The notes beneath the pieces are model-generated. The model was given only the letters and a program-made list of their open reading frames with translations. It was not told where the DNA came from and did not search any database. The position numbers were made by a program, and so were the translations under genes. Shown here piece after piece: positions 1 to 8,131 of a stretch of 17,155 bases of DNA (the first letter of the stretch is position 1; each line of letters begins with the position of its first letter). Location of the stretch: assembly GCA_002391465.1 (NCBI GenBank), contig DGFC01000020.1:1-17155 (forward strand). Direction: 5' to 3'. This DNA comes from Firmicutes bacterium UBA3910 (lineage in GTDB: Bacteria; Bacillota; Limnochordia; Darwinibacteriales; Darwinibacteriaceae).

Positions 1-2
1 TT

Positions 3-1034
3 TATAGGAACACGGAGCAGGTTAACTACGTGAACCTTCATCACTCCAACGAAGAACTGGCTCCTTACAACACAATTGTGGACCAGCGTGCTTTTCGGGA
101 GGAGTTAATAGAACGCTGGCTGGGGGAAATAGGTGTACCGCTCAGCAGTCTGACTACGTTAGTGGGCCGGGGCGGTCTACTTGCGCCAATCCCGGGAGGC
201 ACCTACCGTGTGAATGAGACTATGGTGCGGCAGCTCGAACAAGCTCAATACGGAAGCCATGCCTCCAACCTTGGAGCCCTGCTGGCCTATGATTTGAGTG
301 TCCGCCTCAATATTCCCGCCTACATCGTTGATCCGGTTGTGGTCGATGAGTTGATGCCAGTAGCCAGGAAGACCGGACTGCCTCAGATTAAGCGCCGCAG
401 TATATTCCATGCTCTAAACCATAAGGCCAACGCTAAAAGGTTGGCGGTGGAACTTGGGCGCAGGTACGACGAGTTGAATCTGATTGTGGCCCATCTTGGC
501 GGCGGCATATCAGTTGGTGCCCATGCCCGGGGCCAGGTTGTGGATGTGAACAATGCCCTTTCCGGAGATGGACCCTTTTCCCCCGAACGAAGCGGCAGCA
601 TATCCCCTCGGGTGCTCATCGATTACTACTTCCATACTGGCATGACTAAGGCCGAAATAATGCGTAAGCTGATCGGCAACTCCGGCTTGGTAGCCCATTT
701 GGGGACCAATGACGGCCGTGAGATCGAGCGTAGAATAGAGGAAGGTGACCTAGCAAGTAGACTCTGTTTAGAAGCCATGGCTTACCAGGTGGCGAAGGAG
801 ATAGGAAAGATGAGTGCTGTGCTCTCCGGCGAGGTAGATCGGATCATTTTAACCGGTGGGCTTGCCTATTCTGCCCTGTTAGTGAGCGAGATTTCCAAGA
901 GAGTGGAGTATATCGCCCCGGTGAGGGTACTGCCTGGCGAGAATGAACTGGAAGCGCTGGCCTTTGGTGCCTGGCGCGTGATTAGTGGTGAAGAACAAGC
1001 ACGTGATTACGGTGCGGAGGGGGTGAACAGATGA
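3..1034 (+). CDS. buk: Butyrate kinase (acyl kinase), 5'-truncated by the window edge
   Basis: Catalyses acyl-phosphate + ADP to carboxylate + ATP (butyrate, isobutyrate or other branched short acids) in the cytoplasm, the ATP-yielding last step of acid fermentation. Family features seen: YNTIVDQ near the N-terminus, VVGRGG-type motif (here LVGRGG, about 160-180), YIVDPVVVDEL (about 322-354), SIFHALN, the glycine-rich AHLGGGISVG (about 489-520), and GDGPFSPERSG (about 568-600), all typical of the acetate/butyrate kinase (ASKHA) fold. The frame stays open to the left edge. The GTG at 30 lies inside a conserved region (residues matching the family's LRHS-x-EE stretch continue upstream of it), so it is internal, not a start. 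Perhaps 15-20 N-terminal residues, including the first phosphate-binding loop, lie outside the window. Its stop overlaps the next start (ATGA, 1031-1034), so it is cotranscribed with the oxidoreductase. Confidence 0.93.
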   Translation, partial: YRNTEQVNYVNLHHSNEELAPYNTIVDQRAFREELIERWLGEIGVPLSSLTTLVGRGGLLAPIPGGTYRVNETMVRQLEQAQYGSHASNLGALLAYDLSVRLNIPAYIVDPVVVDELMPVARKTGLPQIKRRSIFHALNHKANAKRLAVELGRRYDELNLIVAHLGGGISVGAHARGQVVDVNNALSGDGPFSPERSGSISPRVLIDYYFHTGMTKAEIMRKLIGNSGLVAHLGTNDGREIERRIEEGDLASRLCLEAMAYQVAKEIGKMSAVLSGEVDRIILTGGLAYSALLVSEISKRVEYIAPVRVLPGENELEALAFGAWRVISGEEQARDYGAEGVNR

Positions 1035-1255
1035 GGGGTCAAGTGATTGTTGATCAGGAGCGGTGTAAAGAGTGCAGTCTTTGCATTACCGCTTGTCCCC
1101 ATGATGTCTTGAGAATTTCGGCGGCCATAAACAGTAAGGGGTACCATCCAGTGGAAGCGTATCAACCCGAGAACTGCACCGGTTGTACATTCTGTGCCAC
1201 AATCTGTCCCGATGTGGCCCTGACGATAATGAGAAAACGTCCCGAAAGGAAGTGA
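1031..1255 (+). CDS. 2-oxoacid:ferredoxin oxidoreductase delta subunit (2[4Fe-4S] ferredoxin)
   Basis: Small 74-residue iron-sulfur protein that passes electrons from the thiamine-dependent catalytic subunits to an external ferredoxin. Two complete [4Fe-4S] motifs are visible: C12-x2-C15-x2-C18-x3-C22-P and C49-x2-C52-x2-C55-x3-C59-P. Length and spacing fit the delta subunit of VOR/KOR-type enzymes rather than a free ferredoxin. The ATG overlaps the buk stop by four bases, with the GGAGGGGG run at 1017-1024 as ribosome binding site. It is followed after four bases by the alpha subunit. Gene order delta-alpha-beta-gamma matches the four-subunit 2-oxoacid oxidoreductases of Clostridia and archaea. 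Confidence 0.93.
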   Translation: MRGQVIVDQERCKECSLCITACPHDVLRISAAINSKGYHPVEAYQPENCTGCTFCATICPDVALTIMRKRPERK

Positions 1256-1259
1256 TCCT

Positions 1260-2321
1260 ATGGCAAGAATGTTAATGCGGGGAAACGAAGCCCTGGCTGA
1301 AGCGGCCATTCGGGCTGGTTGTAAGGCATTTTTTGGTTATCCCATTACTCCCCAAAACGAGATTCCCGGTTACATGGCTGAACATCTCCCTTTGAGGGGC
1401 GGTGTGTTTCTCCAGGCGGAAAGCGAAGTTGCCGCGATAAACATGGTTTACGGTGCAGCGGGGGCTGGAGCACGGGTCATGACTTCGTCATCCAGTCCAG
1501 GCATCAGTTTGAAACAGGAAGGTATCTCATACATTGCCGCTGGCGAATTGCCCTGCGTAATAGTGAATGTAATGCGCTGCGGACCCGGTCTGGGCGGAAT
1601 CCACCCCAGCCAAGGCGACTATTTTCAAGCGGTGAAAGGCGGCGGTCACGGCGACTACCGTTTGATTGTCCTGGCGCCCGGAAGCGTGCAGGAAATGGCC
1701 GATCTGACCATGCTCGCCTTTGAGCTAGCGGACAAATGGCGCAACCCGGTTATGATTCTGGCGGATGGAACGCTGGGTCAGATGATGGAACCGGTTGAGT
1801 TTTCGGCGGAGACGAAAAGCGAACCGGTGGAAAAACCTTGGGCCACCACGGGAGCGGTGAACCGCAAACCTAATGTGATTAACACCCTGGATATCGTGCC
1901 GGAATCGCTGGAGAGAGTGAATCACAGGCTGTTGGCTAAATATGAACGGATCAAGGAAGAAGAAGTGCGCTGGCAGGCCGTGGGCGTTAAAGACGCGGAC
2001 CTGATCTTAGTCGGTTACGGCACCTCAGCCCGAGTGGCCCGTTCCGCCATGGAGCAGGCGCGCAGAGATGGGCTCAAAGTGGGCCTGTTTCGGCCAATCT
2101 CCCTCTTTCCTTTTCCAGAAAAGCAGATTCGCGAGCTAGCAAAGGCGGAGAGGCAGTTCTTGGTTGTGGAAATGAGCGGCGGCCAAATGGTGGAAGACGT
2201 CCGTTTGGCGGTGGATGGGCGCAGCCCGGTTCATTTCACTAACCGTCTTGGCGGTATGGTGCCCACACCAGAAGAAGTATTGGAGAAAGTAGAAAGCATT
2301 CTAGAAGGGAGGGGTAACTAA
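1260..2321 (+). CDS. vorB: 2-oxoacid:ferredoxin oxidoreductase alpha subunit (VorB/KorA-like)
   Basis: Alpha subunit (353 residues) carrying the pyrimidine-binding and transketolase C-terminal-like domains of a CoA-acylating 2-oxoacid oxidoreductase. Typical motifs: [16 protein letters not shown] at about 26-41, [20 protein letters not shown] at about 52-71, the [14 protein letters not shown] segment at about 75-88, and a C-terminal half with the [14 protein letters not shown] motif. Length matches the 3-methyl-2-oxobutanoate (2-ketoisovalerate) ferredoxin oxidoreductase VorB group. The adjacent butyrate kinase favours branched-chain 2-oxoacids as substrate, but sequence alone does not exclude 2-oxoglutarate or another 2-oxoacid. 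An AAGGAAGTGA ribosome site precedes the ATG. Its TAA overlaps the next ATG by one base (TAATG). The symbol is provisional. Confidence 0.88.
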   Translation: MARMLMRGNEALAEAAIRAGCKAFFGYPITPQNEIPGYMAEHLPLRGGVFLQAESEVAAINMVYGAAGAGARVMTSSSSPGISLKQEGISYIAAGELPCVIVNVMRCGPGLGGIHPSQGDYFQAVKGGGHGDYRLIVLAPGSVQEMADLTMLAFELADKWRNPVMILADGTLGQMMEPVEFSAETKSEPVEKPWATTGAVNRKPNVINTLDIVPESLERVNHRLLAKYERIKEEEVRWQAVGVKDADLILVGYGTSARVARSAMEQARRDGLKVGLFRPISLFPFPEKQIRELAKAERQFLVVEMSGGQMVEDVRLAVDGRSPVHFTNRLGGMVPTPEEVLEKVESILEGRGN

Positions 2322-3073
2322 TGCGCGTGGTCTTTGAAAAACCGGAAGCAATGACCGACAGTCCCATGCACTATTGTCCTGGCTGTACCCACGGTGTGAT
2401 CCATCGTTTGGTGGCTGAAGCCATTGATAGTCTGGGAATCAGGGAACAGACCATAGGTGTTGCCAGTGTTGGCTGTTCCGTTTTTGCCTACGACTATTTT
2501 AACGTTGATATGCAGCAGGCAGCCCACGGCCGTGCCCCTGCTGTGGCAACGGGAATCAAGCGGGTTCTGCCCGACAAAATGGTGTTTACCTACCAGGGTG
2601 ATGGTGATCTGGCCTCCATCGGCATGGGAGAAATTGTGCATGCGGCTGCCAGGGGTGAAAACATCACCGTTATTTTTGTGAACAACGCCATTTACGGTAT
2701 GACCAGCGGCCAAATGGCACCCACAACCCTGGTTGGTCAAAAGACTGCCACATCGCCCCGGGGCCGTTCGGCGGCAGAAACAGGTTATCCCATCAGGATG
2801 TGCGAACTCTTGGCAACGTTGGATGGGCCTTCCTATCTAGCCCGCGTGTCCAGTCACGATACTAAGCACATTATTCAGGCGGGCAGGGCGATCAAAAAAG
2901 CGTTCGAAATGCAGCAGCAGAATAAAGGCTTTGCCATGGTTGAGGTCTTGTCCACCTGTTCAGTGAACTGGGGTATGACGCCGGCCAAAAGTATGGAGTG
3001 GCTGGCGGAGAACATGATCCCCTATTACCCCTTGGGAGTGTATAAAGACATAACGGCAGAGGAGGGCAAGTGA
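2321..3073 (+). CDS. 2-oxoacid:ferredoxin oxidoreductase beta subunit (thiamine pyrophosphate-binding)
   Basis: Beta subunit (250 residues) that binds thiamine pyrophosphate and Mg2+. Seen: CPGC at 19-22, [10 protein letters not shown] at about 46-55, [10 protein letters not shown] at about 69-78, and the TPP motif GDGD at 93-96 running to [11 protein letters not shown] at 121-131, followed by the KTATSPRGR stretch. These are hallmarks of the KorB/VorB-partner beta family. The start codon overlaps the alpha stop (TAATG) and the stop overlaps the gamma start region (TGATG), indicating translational coupling within one enzyme complex. The product is cytoplasmic and oxygen sensitive in characterised relatives. 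Substrate choice is inferred only from the adjacent buk. Confidence 0.93.
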   Translation: MRVVFEKPEAMTDSPMHYCPGCTHGVIHRLVAEAIDSLGIREQTIGVASVGCSVFAYDYFNVDMQQAAHGRAPAVATGIKRVLPDKMVFTYQGDGDLASIGMGEIVHAAARGENITVIFVNNAIYGMTSGQMAPTTLVGQKTATSPRGRSAAETGYPIRMCELLATLDGPSYLARVSSHDTKHIIQAGRAIKKAFEMQQQNKGFAMVEVLSTCSVNWGMTPAKSMEWLAENMIPYYPLGVYKDITAEEGK

Positions 3074-3603
3074 TGGCTGGAATCGTTATCGCCGGATTTG
3101 GTGGTCAGGGTGTGCTGGTCTTAGGCCAGATGATCGCCTACGCCGGAATGCTGGAAGATAAGTCAGTCTCCTGGTTCCCCTCTTACGGTCCGGAACAGAG
3201 GGGGGGCACATGCAACTGCTCCGTGGTTGTGAGCGAGGAAGACATTGGTTCCCCAATAGTGACAAAGCCCGATGCAGTTATAATCATGAACTCTCCATCC
3301 TTTGATCGGTTTGTACCGGAAGTGATCCCAGGCGGCCTTGTCATTTACAATTCCACCCTCATCGACAAAAAACCAGAGCGCGATGATATCCGGGTAGTGG
3401 CTATCCCCGCTAACGAAATTGCGGAGGAGTTGGGCAATGCTAGGGTGGCCAATATGGTGCTCTTGGGATCGTTTTTGGCCAACACCGGTCTGGTAAATGA
3501 CGCAAGTGTGGAAAAATCGCTTGAGCAGGTCTTGTCTGAGCGCCACCATCACCTAATTCCCCTGAACATGAAAGCTTTAGAGCGGGGGCGGGAATACCAA
3601 TAG
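3073..3603 (+). CDS. 2-oxoacid:ferredoxin oxidoreductase gamma subunit
   Basis: Gamma subunit (176 residues) of the same complex. The N-terminal GFGGQGVLVLGQ is the glycine-rich signature of the pyruvate/ketoisovalerate oxidoreductase gamma domain, and SYGPEQRGG (about 37-45) is the second family motif. I chose ATG 3073 over an in-frame GTG at 3070 because GGAGGG at 3061-3066 is then six bases from the start and the TGATG overlap with the beta stop mirrors the other junctions. It is the last gene of the oxidoreductase set; a 29-base gap with a fresh ribosome site leads to the DUF3866 gene, and no terminator is visible there, so readthrough is likely. Confidence 0.93.
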   Translation: MAGIVIAGFGGQGVLVLGQMIAYAGMLEDKSVSWFPSYGPEQRGGTCNCSVVVSEEDIGSPIVTKPDAVIIMNSPSFDRFVPEVIPGGLVIYNSTLIDKKPERDDIRVVAIPANEIAEELGNARVANMVLLGSFLANTGLVNDASVEKSLEQVLSERHHHLIPLNMKALERGREYQ

Positions 3604-3632
3604 CAGAGTCCTTGTGAGGAGGGTTACTGCAA

Positions 3633-4688
3633 TTGGAATGTTCCATCCGTAAGGGAATTGTGCAAAGTGTAAGCAGTTTTCCAGGCCTGCAGGAGCTCAC
3701 TGTAGAGCTGCCTGAAGGAAACGCAGTTGCAATAAACTACCCGGATCTGACGGGGCCCTGTCAGCCCGGGGATGAAGTTATGTTAAATACCACCGCAGAA
3801 GAGCTCTGCTTGGGTACCGGTGGCTTTCACTACGTTCTCGCCATATGTGGGCGGGAACGTAGTCTTTCTAAATTGGGCCATATTATCAAGCTTCGCTATA
3901 CGCCTCTCCAAGGCCGTGTTTTAAGCGTGGAAGAAGAGGGAAGCCCGTACCATCACCTTTTGGCAGCTGCTGACTCACTGGACGGGCTTCCCGTGGCAGT
4001 GGGGAGCCTCCACAGTATGCTGGCACCCCTCAGCTGGGCCGTGTGGAAGCTTCGGCCCGGCACTAGGCTGGTGTATCTTATGAGTGATGGGGCTGCGCTC
4101 CCCATCGCCTTCAGCCGGACGGTGCGTCGCCTCAAGGAAATGGGCCTAATTACGGCAGCTATCACCTTTGGCCATGCCTTTGGCGGCGATTTTGAAGCTG
4201 TGAACGTTTACAGTGCCCTTCTCGCTGCCAAATTGGTGGTAAAGGCAGATTTGGCCGTGATCGCCATGGGGCCAGGTGTGGTAGGTACAGGCACTCGCTG
4301 GGGCACTACTGCCATCGAACAGGGCATCTTTCTCAATGCAGTCCGGCATATAGACGGTGTCCCCGTTGCCATTCCCCGCTTGAGTGACGGCGATCAACGC
4401 CAGCGGCATTTTGGCCTGAGTCACCATACCAGAACGGTCCTAACGAGGGTTGTGGATGGCAGTGTCGTGCTGTCCTTGCCTAGGTGTTACGAAAGGCACT
4501 TACAGGCAGAGGATGAACTGGTGTTAAAGCGCCATCAAGTATTTTGGGAGGAAACGGACGAACTGTTCAGCGGTCTCGGTCGATCCGGACTGCCACTCAG
4601 TACTATGGGGCGGGGAGTGGAGGAGGATCCCCTCTTTTTCCACGGCGTATTGGCAGCGGCTCGGACCCTTGTGGCTCAGCTTAACTAG
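3633..4688 (+). CDS. DUF3866 family protein, function unknown
   Basis: 351 residues, soluble, with no signal peptide or membrane segment. I recognise it as a DUF3866-type protein, a family found near sporulation and nucleoside genes in Clostridia; its biochemical role is not known to me. Conserved-looking, His/Gly/Asp-rich blocks are GTGGFHYV (61-68), LMSDGAALP (149-157), FGHAFGGDFEAVNVYSAL (179-196), MGPGVVGTGTRWGTTAIEQG (212-231) and RLSDGDQRQRHFGLSHHT (249-266). These could form a ligand-binding or catalytic site, but that is inference. Start is TTG at 3633 with GGAGGG at 3618-3623, nine bases upstream. The TAG stop lies immediately against the AGGAGG of the next gene, so the two are probably cotranscribed. 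Confidence 0.8.
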   Translation: MECSIRKGIVQSVSSFPGLQELTVELPEGNAVAINYPDLTGPCQPGDEVMLNTTAEELCLGTGGFHYVLAICGRERSLSKLGHIIKLRYTPLQGRVLSVEEEGSPYHHLLAAADSLDGLPVAVGSLHSMLAPLSWAVWKLRPGTRLVYLMSDGAALPIAFSRTVRRLKEMGLITAAITFGHAFGGDFEAVNVYSALLAAKLVVKADLAVIAMGPGVVGTGTRWGTTAIEQGIFLNAVRHIDGVPVAIPRLSDGDQRQRHFGLSHHTRTVLTRVVDGSVVLSLPRCYERHLQAEDELVLKRHQVFWEETDELFSGLGRSGLPLSTMGRGVEEDPLFFHGVLAAARTLVAQLN

Positions 4689-4699
4689 GAGGATTCCCT

Positions 4700-5875
4700 T
4701 TGGCCTTGTTTTACGGTGATCTGCACATCCATATTGGTAGTACCAATAGCGGTGCACCGGTGAAAATAACCGCTTCCAGGACACTCACCCTCGAGCGTAT
4801 CACCCAGACTGCTAAAGGGCAGAAGGGACTTGACTTGGTAGGTATTGTTGACGCTGCCTGCAGCGGTGTGCTGCAAGACTTACAGTCCCTGCATGAACTG
4901 GGCCAACTCAAACCCATAGTGGGGGGCGGAGCTTTACTCAACGGAGTTACCCTCTTTCTTGGTAGTGAAGTGGAACTAGTCCATCAGGATACGGGGAAGG
5001 AGGCCCATTTTCTTGCCTATTTCGCCGATTTGGCAAGCATACAAGGCTATGCTGCGGCACTTAAACCCCATGTGACAAATCCGTCCCTTTCAACCCAGCG
5101 GCTAAGGGTCAGTCCCGTTAACTGGCTGAAACTAGTCAAGGAATTCGAGGGGGTGGCCATTGCTGCCCATGCCTTTACTCCCCACAAAGGAGTCTACGGC
5201 AGCTGCGTCAAGAGGCTTGAGGAGATGCTTTCTGAGCCGAGTCAGGTCAGCGCCCTTGAACTTGGCTTAAGTGCCAACACTGAAATGGCACTCGCTGTGT
5301 CCGATACCCATCCCTACGCCTATCTTGCCAATTCGGACGCCCATTCCCTCCAGAACATTGGGCGAGAATTCACTGTCTACAATCTCCCGGAACTGAACTT
5401 CGGCGCCTGGCGCTCTGCTCTAGAGGATGGGGGCCGGGGCATCTGGGCCACACACGGTCTCGAGCCCCGTTTAGGGAAATACTACCGCAGTTGGTGCCCT
5501 AGGTGTGAGCGATTGGCGGACCATGAAACACCTACCTTTGAGTGTCCTTACTGCAAAGACCCCATGGTACCTGGGGTTTGGGACCGCCTGCAAAGTATCT
5601 CTGACCACCCGCAAGTAACGCCGGCCAAGCCCCCTTATACAGCCCATGTACCGCTCCGCCTCCTGCCTGGCATTGGACCCAAGATGTACGCTAAGCTGAT
5701 TGGGGAAGTGGGAACTGAAATCGATGTTTTGTATCGTCTGCCTTTAGACGAAATCGCCGCCAAGGTCGGATCGGTGATTGCGGATCAGATCGCTGCCGTA
5801 CGCGCTGGCTCGCTGTCCTTTCTGCCGGGGGGAGGAGGAAAATATGGCAGGGTAACGAAAGGATTGAAGAGGTGA
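4700..5875 (+). CDS. Endonuclease Q-like PHP-domain nuclease
   Basis: 391 residues resembling endonuclease Q, which nicks DNA 5' of deaminated bases (uracil, hypoxanthine, xanthine) in Thermococcales and some Bacillus. Visible parts: an N-terminal PHP metal site with D7-L-H9-I-H11, GSEVE (88-92), H103, AAH157 and S-D213-A-H215; a zinc ribbon C266-x2-C269 ... C282-x2-C285; and a C-terminal helix-hairpin-helix LLPGIGPKMYAKL (321-333) that would bind DNA. This order matches the EndoQ family (formerly a TIGR00375 PHP protein often misnamed UvrD/helicase-like). Start is TTG 4700 with AGGAGG at 4687-4692. The histidine phosphatase begins four bases after its stop. Activity on deaminated bases is family knowledge, not shown here. 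Confidence 0.85.
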   Translation: MALFYGDLHIHIGSTNSGAPVKITASRTLTLERITQTAKGQKGLDLVGIVDAACSGVLQDLQSLHELGQLKPIVGGGALLNGVTLFLGSEVELVHQDTGKEAHFLAYFADLASIQGYAAALKPHVTNPSLSTQRLRVSPVNWLKLVKEFEGVAIAAHAFTPHKGVYGSCVKRLEEMLSEPSQVSALELGLSANTEMALAVSDTHPYAYLANSDAHSLQNIGREFTVYNLPELNFGAWRSALEDGGRGIWATHGLEPRLGKYYRSWCPRCERLADHETPTFECPYCKDPMVPGVWDRLQSISDHPQVTPAKPPYTAHVPLRLLPGIGPKMYAKLIGEVGTEIDVLYRLPLDEIAAKVGSVIADQIAAVRAGSLSFLPGGGGKYGRVTKGLKR

Positions 5876-5879
5876 GACA

Positions 5880-6497
5880 ATGACAACAGTGATTTTGATC
5901 CGCCACGGTGAAACGCTCTGGAACCAGCAACATCGCTACCAAGGGCAGTTAGACAGTCCTTTGTCTGAACTCGGCCATAAACAGGCAAGACTGACGGCAG
6001 AGTATCTGGCAAAACAGCCCATCACTGCCGTATACAGCAGCGATCTGGGGCGCGCCCTGCGGACGGCGGAGATAATCGCTGATCCTCACCGGCTGGCGGC
6101 CAAACCCGATCAACGCCTGCGGGAAATGGCTTTTGGGGTTTGGGAAGGGTTAACCCGGCCTGAGGTTGTGGAGCAGTATCCGGAGATTTACTACACCCGC
6201 TATCAAGATGTGTTGTCAACGCGCGTGCCCGGTGGAGAATTACCCCATGAAGTCGTGGCACGCTTTCGTGACTTTATGGACGAGCATCTTCCCAAACACG
6301 GGGAAGAGACTATAGTACTTGTGTCCCACGGAGGAACGCTCCGACTGGCCATAGCCAGCATTCTCCACATGCCCCTGGAGAAATCCTACTGTTTTAGGGT
6401 GAGTAATGGCGGCGTGTCTAGACTGACCTACACCAGAAACGATAGGGGGTGCCTCTGGGAAGTGAGCTGCCTCAACTCCACCGATCACCTGGGCTAA
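5880..6497 (+). CDS. Histidine phosphatase family protein (phosphoglycerate mutase-like)
   Basis: 205-residue cytoplasmic phosphatase of the branch-1 histidine phosphatase superfamily. The catalytic loop is IRHGETLWN (R8, H9 as the phosphate acceptor); R58 (DLGRALRTAE), E82 (REMAFGVWEG) and the second catalytic H150 (VSHGGTLR) complete the active site. The pattern is that of CobC/GpmB/PhoE-type enzymes. Nothing nearby concerns cobalamin, so alpha-ribazole phosphatase is not supported over a broad-specificity or sugar-phosphate phosphatase. The GAGGTGAG just upstream of ATG 5880 overlaps the end of the EndoQ-like gene, so it is in the same transcript. Confidence 0.88.
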   Translation: MTTVILIRHGETLWNQQHRYQGQLDSPLSELGHKQARLTAEYLAKQPITAVYSSDLGRALRTAEIIADPHRLAAKPDQRLREMAFGVWEGLTRPEVVEQYPEIYYTRYQDVLSTRVPGGELPHEVVARFRDFMDEHLPKHGEETIVLVSHGGTLRLAIASILHMPLEKSYCFRVSNGGVSRLTYTRNDRGCLWEVSCLNSTDHLG

Positions 6498-6550
6498 CAT
6501 AATCCCTTTTCTACCGGCATAGGCTTAGATGATCCGCTGGAGGAAAGAGG

Positions 6551-7210
6551 TTGAGAGACATGTACATAGTCGGTGCTGTGGGAGAATTGGTTCTGGGGTA
6601 TTTTTACCGCAACCTCCCTTTGTATTTAGCCCTTTTTCTGCTCTTCAGTCTGGGTGTTGGTTTTGGCGCCTTGGCACCGCAGAAACTTTCACCAACTCAA
6701 CGGGAGGATTTGAGTAATTTCCTAGCCAATATTTCGGCCTCTATTGCCCAAAACGGTTCCCATGCAGGGGCCGGGACGCAGCTTTTTTACCAGAGCATAC
6801 TGGACAACGTTCTCAAGACAGCGCTGCTCTTGTTTGTTTTGGGTTTGACTGTTATCGGTGCTCCGCTGATTATGGGTCTGGTGTTTCTCAGAGGTTTTGT
6901 CCTCGGGTTTACTGTTGGGTTTCTGGTTCAAGAAACCGCGCTCAATGGACTTATTTTAGCTGCCGCAGCCGTACTGCCCCATAATCTCCTGGCTGTTCCG
7001 GCAGTTATGATTGGGGCGGCCGGCTCTTTAGCTTTTGCCTCTACCGCCTTTCAAACGATGGTCGGACTCTCGCAGAAAAAAATCCATGGACAGTTTTTGA
7101 GTACCAGCTTTATCTGTATCTGCAGCTGTATTCTGCTGCTGGGGGCGTCGCTGATAGAGGTCTACCTAACACCCATACTGATCAGTCTGGCAAGTGGTTA
7201 TGTTTTCTAA
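6551..7210 (+). CDS. spoIIM: Stage II sporulation protein M
   Basis: 219-residue polytopic membrane protein. Hydrophobic stretches lie at about 22-42, 87-126 (two segments), 130-165 and 185-216, fitting the five-helix SpoIIM/DUF95 fold. In Bacillus it anchors SpoIID and SpoIIP in the peptidoglycan-remodelling complex that drives engulfment of the forespore. It lies directly upstream of xerD, and the spoIIM...xerD-deoB arrangement is the conserved one in spore formers, which supports the call. Start is TTG 6551 because GGAGG at 6539-6543 is then seven bases away; an in-frame ATG at 6560 would be 16 bases from that site, although a weaker AGAGG at 6546-6550 could serve it. Confidence 0.88.
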   Translation: MRDMYIVGAVGELVLGYFYRNLPLYLALFLLFSLGVGFGALAPQKLSPTQREDLSNFLANISASIAQNGSHAGAGTQLFYQSILDNVLKTALLLFVLGLTVIGAPLIMGLVFLRGFVLGFTVGFLVQETALNGLILAAAAVLPHNLLAVPAVMIGAAGSLAFASTAFQTMVGLSQKKIHGQFLSTSFICICSCILLLGASLIEVYLTPILISLASGYVF

Positions 7211-7225
7211 GGAGGTTCAAGCAGC

Positions 7226-8131
7226 GTGAAACAATGGGCACAGGTTTTAGACGAGTACCTGGCTTTTCTTCAGATCGAAAAGGGACTGTCACCGAACAGT
7301 GTGAATGCCTATGGTAGTGACCTGAGACAGTTCGGTGCCTTCTTAAAAAAGAATGCTCTGGCCTGGTCCGCTGTTACTGTGGAAAATATTGAAGCGTATT
7401 TGTCTGTCCTGGAGAACCAGAAACTTTCTGCCAGGACAAAGGCGAGGAAGGTCGCTTCTCTACGCAGTTTTTACAACTACCTCCAAGGGGAAGGAAAAAT
7501 AGACCATAATCCCTGCGCCTATCTGCCATCACCTAAGCTGCCGCAAAAGCTACCTGACATCCTGACAGAAGCCGAAATACTTGCCCTTCTTGCTGCGCCC
7601 ACTTTGGACAAGCTCACCGGTTACCGGGACAGAGCCATGTTTGAGGTGCTTTACGGTTCTGGCCTGCGAGTATCTGAGCTGGTTGACCTAGACGTGGGTG
7701 ATATTGACCAGATGGGCTTTGTGCGGTGTTTAGGTAAGGGAGGTAAGGAGAGAATAGTCCCCTTGGGGACCTATGCCCTCCAGGCTGCCATGAAATACAT
7801 TGAGTTCGCCAGGCCAAAACTACAGCGCAGCCATCGGCAGACTGCTCTGTTCCTCAATACCCGTGGCGGGCGCTTGACCAGGCAGGGCTTTTGGAAGATC
7901 TTGAGGCACTGGGCAAAGCAGGCGGGTATTAAGAAAGACATTTCCCCCCATATGCTGCGCCATTCCTTTGCCACCCATTTACTCCGTGGCGGCGCCGATC
8001 TGCGTTCTGTTCAGGAAATGTTGGGGCATGCCGATCTTACTACTACACAAATTTACACACACTTAGATATGGGCTCACTCCGCGATGTTTACAAACGGAC
8101 CCATCCCAGAGCCCGGAAGGAGAGTAGATAA
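7226..8131 (+). CDS. xerD: Site-specific tyrosine recombinase XerD
   Basis: 301 residues, the usual XerC/D length. The N-terminal SAM-like core-binding domain (about 5-90) is followed by the catalytic domain with all residues of the tyrosine recombinase site: R148 ([10 protein letters not shown]), K171 (LGKGGKER), H242-x2-R245 ([12 protein letters not shown]), H268 (LGHADL) and nucleophile Y277 (TQIYTH). It resolves chromosome dimers at dif together with a partner Xer protein and the FtsK/SpoIIIE translocase. XerD rather than XerC, or an integrase of a mobile element, is favoured by the spoIIM-xerD-deoB context. Start is GTG 7226 with AAGGAGG at 7209-7215. The TAA overlaps the deoB ATG by one base. 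Confidence 0.92.
   Translation: MKQWAQVLDEYLAFLQIEKGLSPNSVNAYGSDLRQFGAFLKKNALAWSAVTVENIEAYLSVLENQKLSARTKARKVASLRSFYNYLQGEGKIDHNPCAYLPSPKLPQKLPDILTEAEILALLAAPTLDKLTGYRDRAMFEVLYGSGLRVSELVDLDVGDIDQMGFVRCLGKGGKERIVPLGTYALQAAMKYIEFARPKLQRSHRQTALFLNTRGGRLTRQGFWKILRHWAKQAGIKKDISPHMLRHSFATHLLRGGADLRSVQEMLGHADLTTTQIYTHLDMGSLRDVYKRTHPRARKESR

Noticed and set aside
2318..2740. 140-codon minus-strand open frame over the beta subunit
   Set aside because: Antisense to the TPP-binding subunit, with no ribosome site or motif.
4087..4107. GATGGGG/CCCCATC hairpin inside the DUF3866 gene, resembling the one after pdp
   Set aside because: It lies within coding sequence with no U tract; the similarity is short and probably chance.
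7226..8131. Integrase of a mobile element
   Set aside because: Length, intact Xer motifs and the spoIIM-xerD-deoB context indicate housekeeping XerD; no attachment-site repeats or phage genes are nearby.
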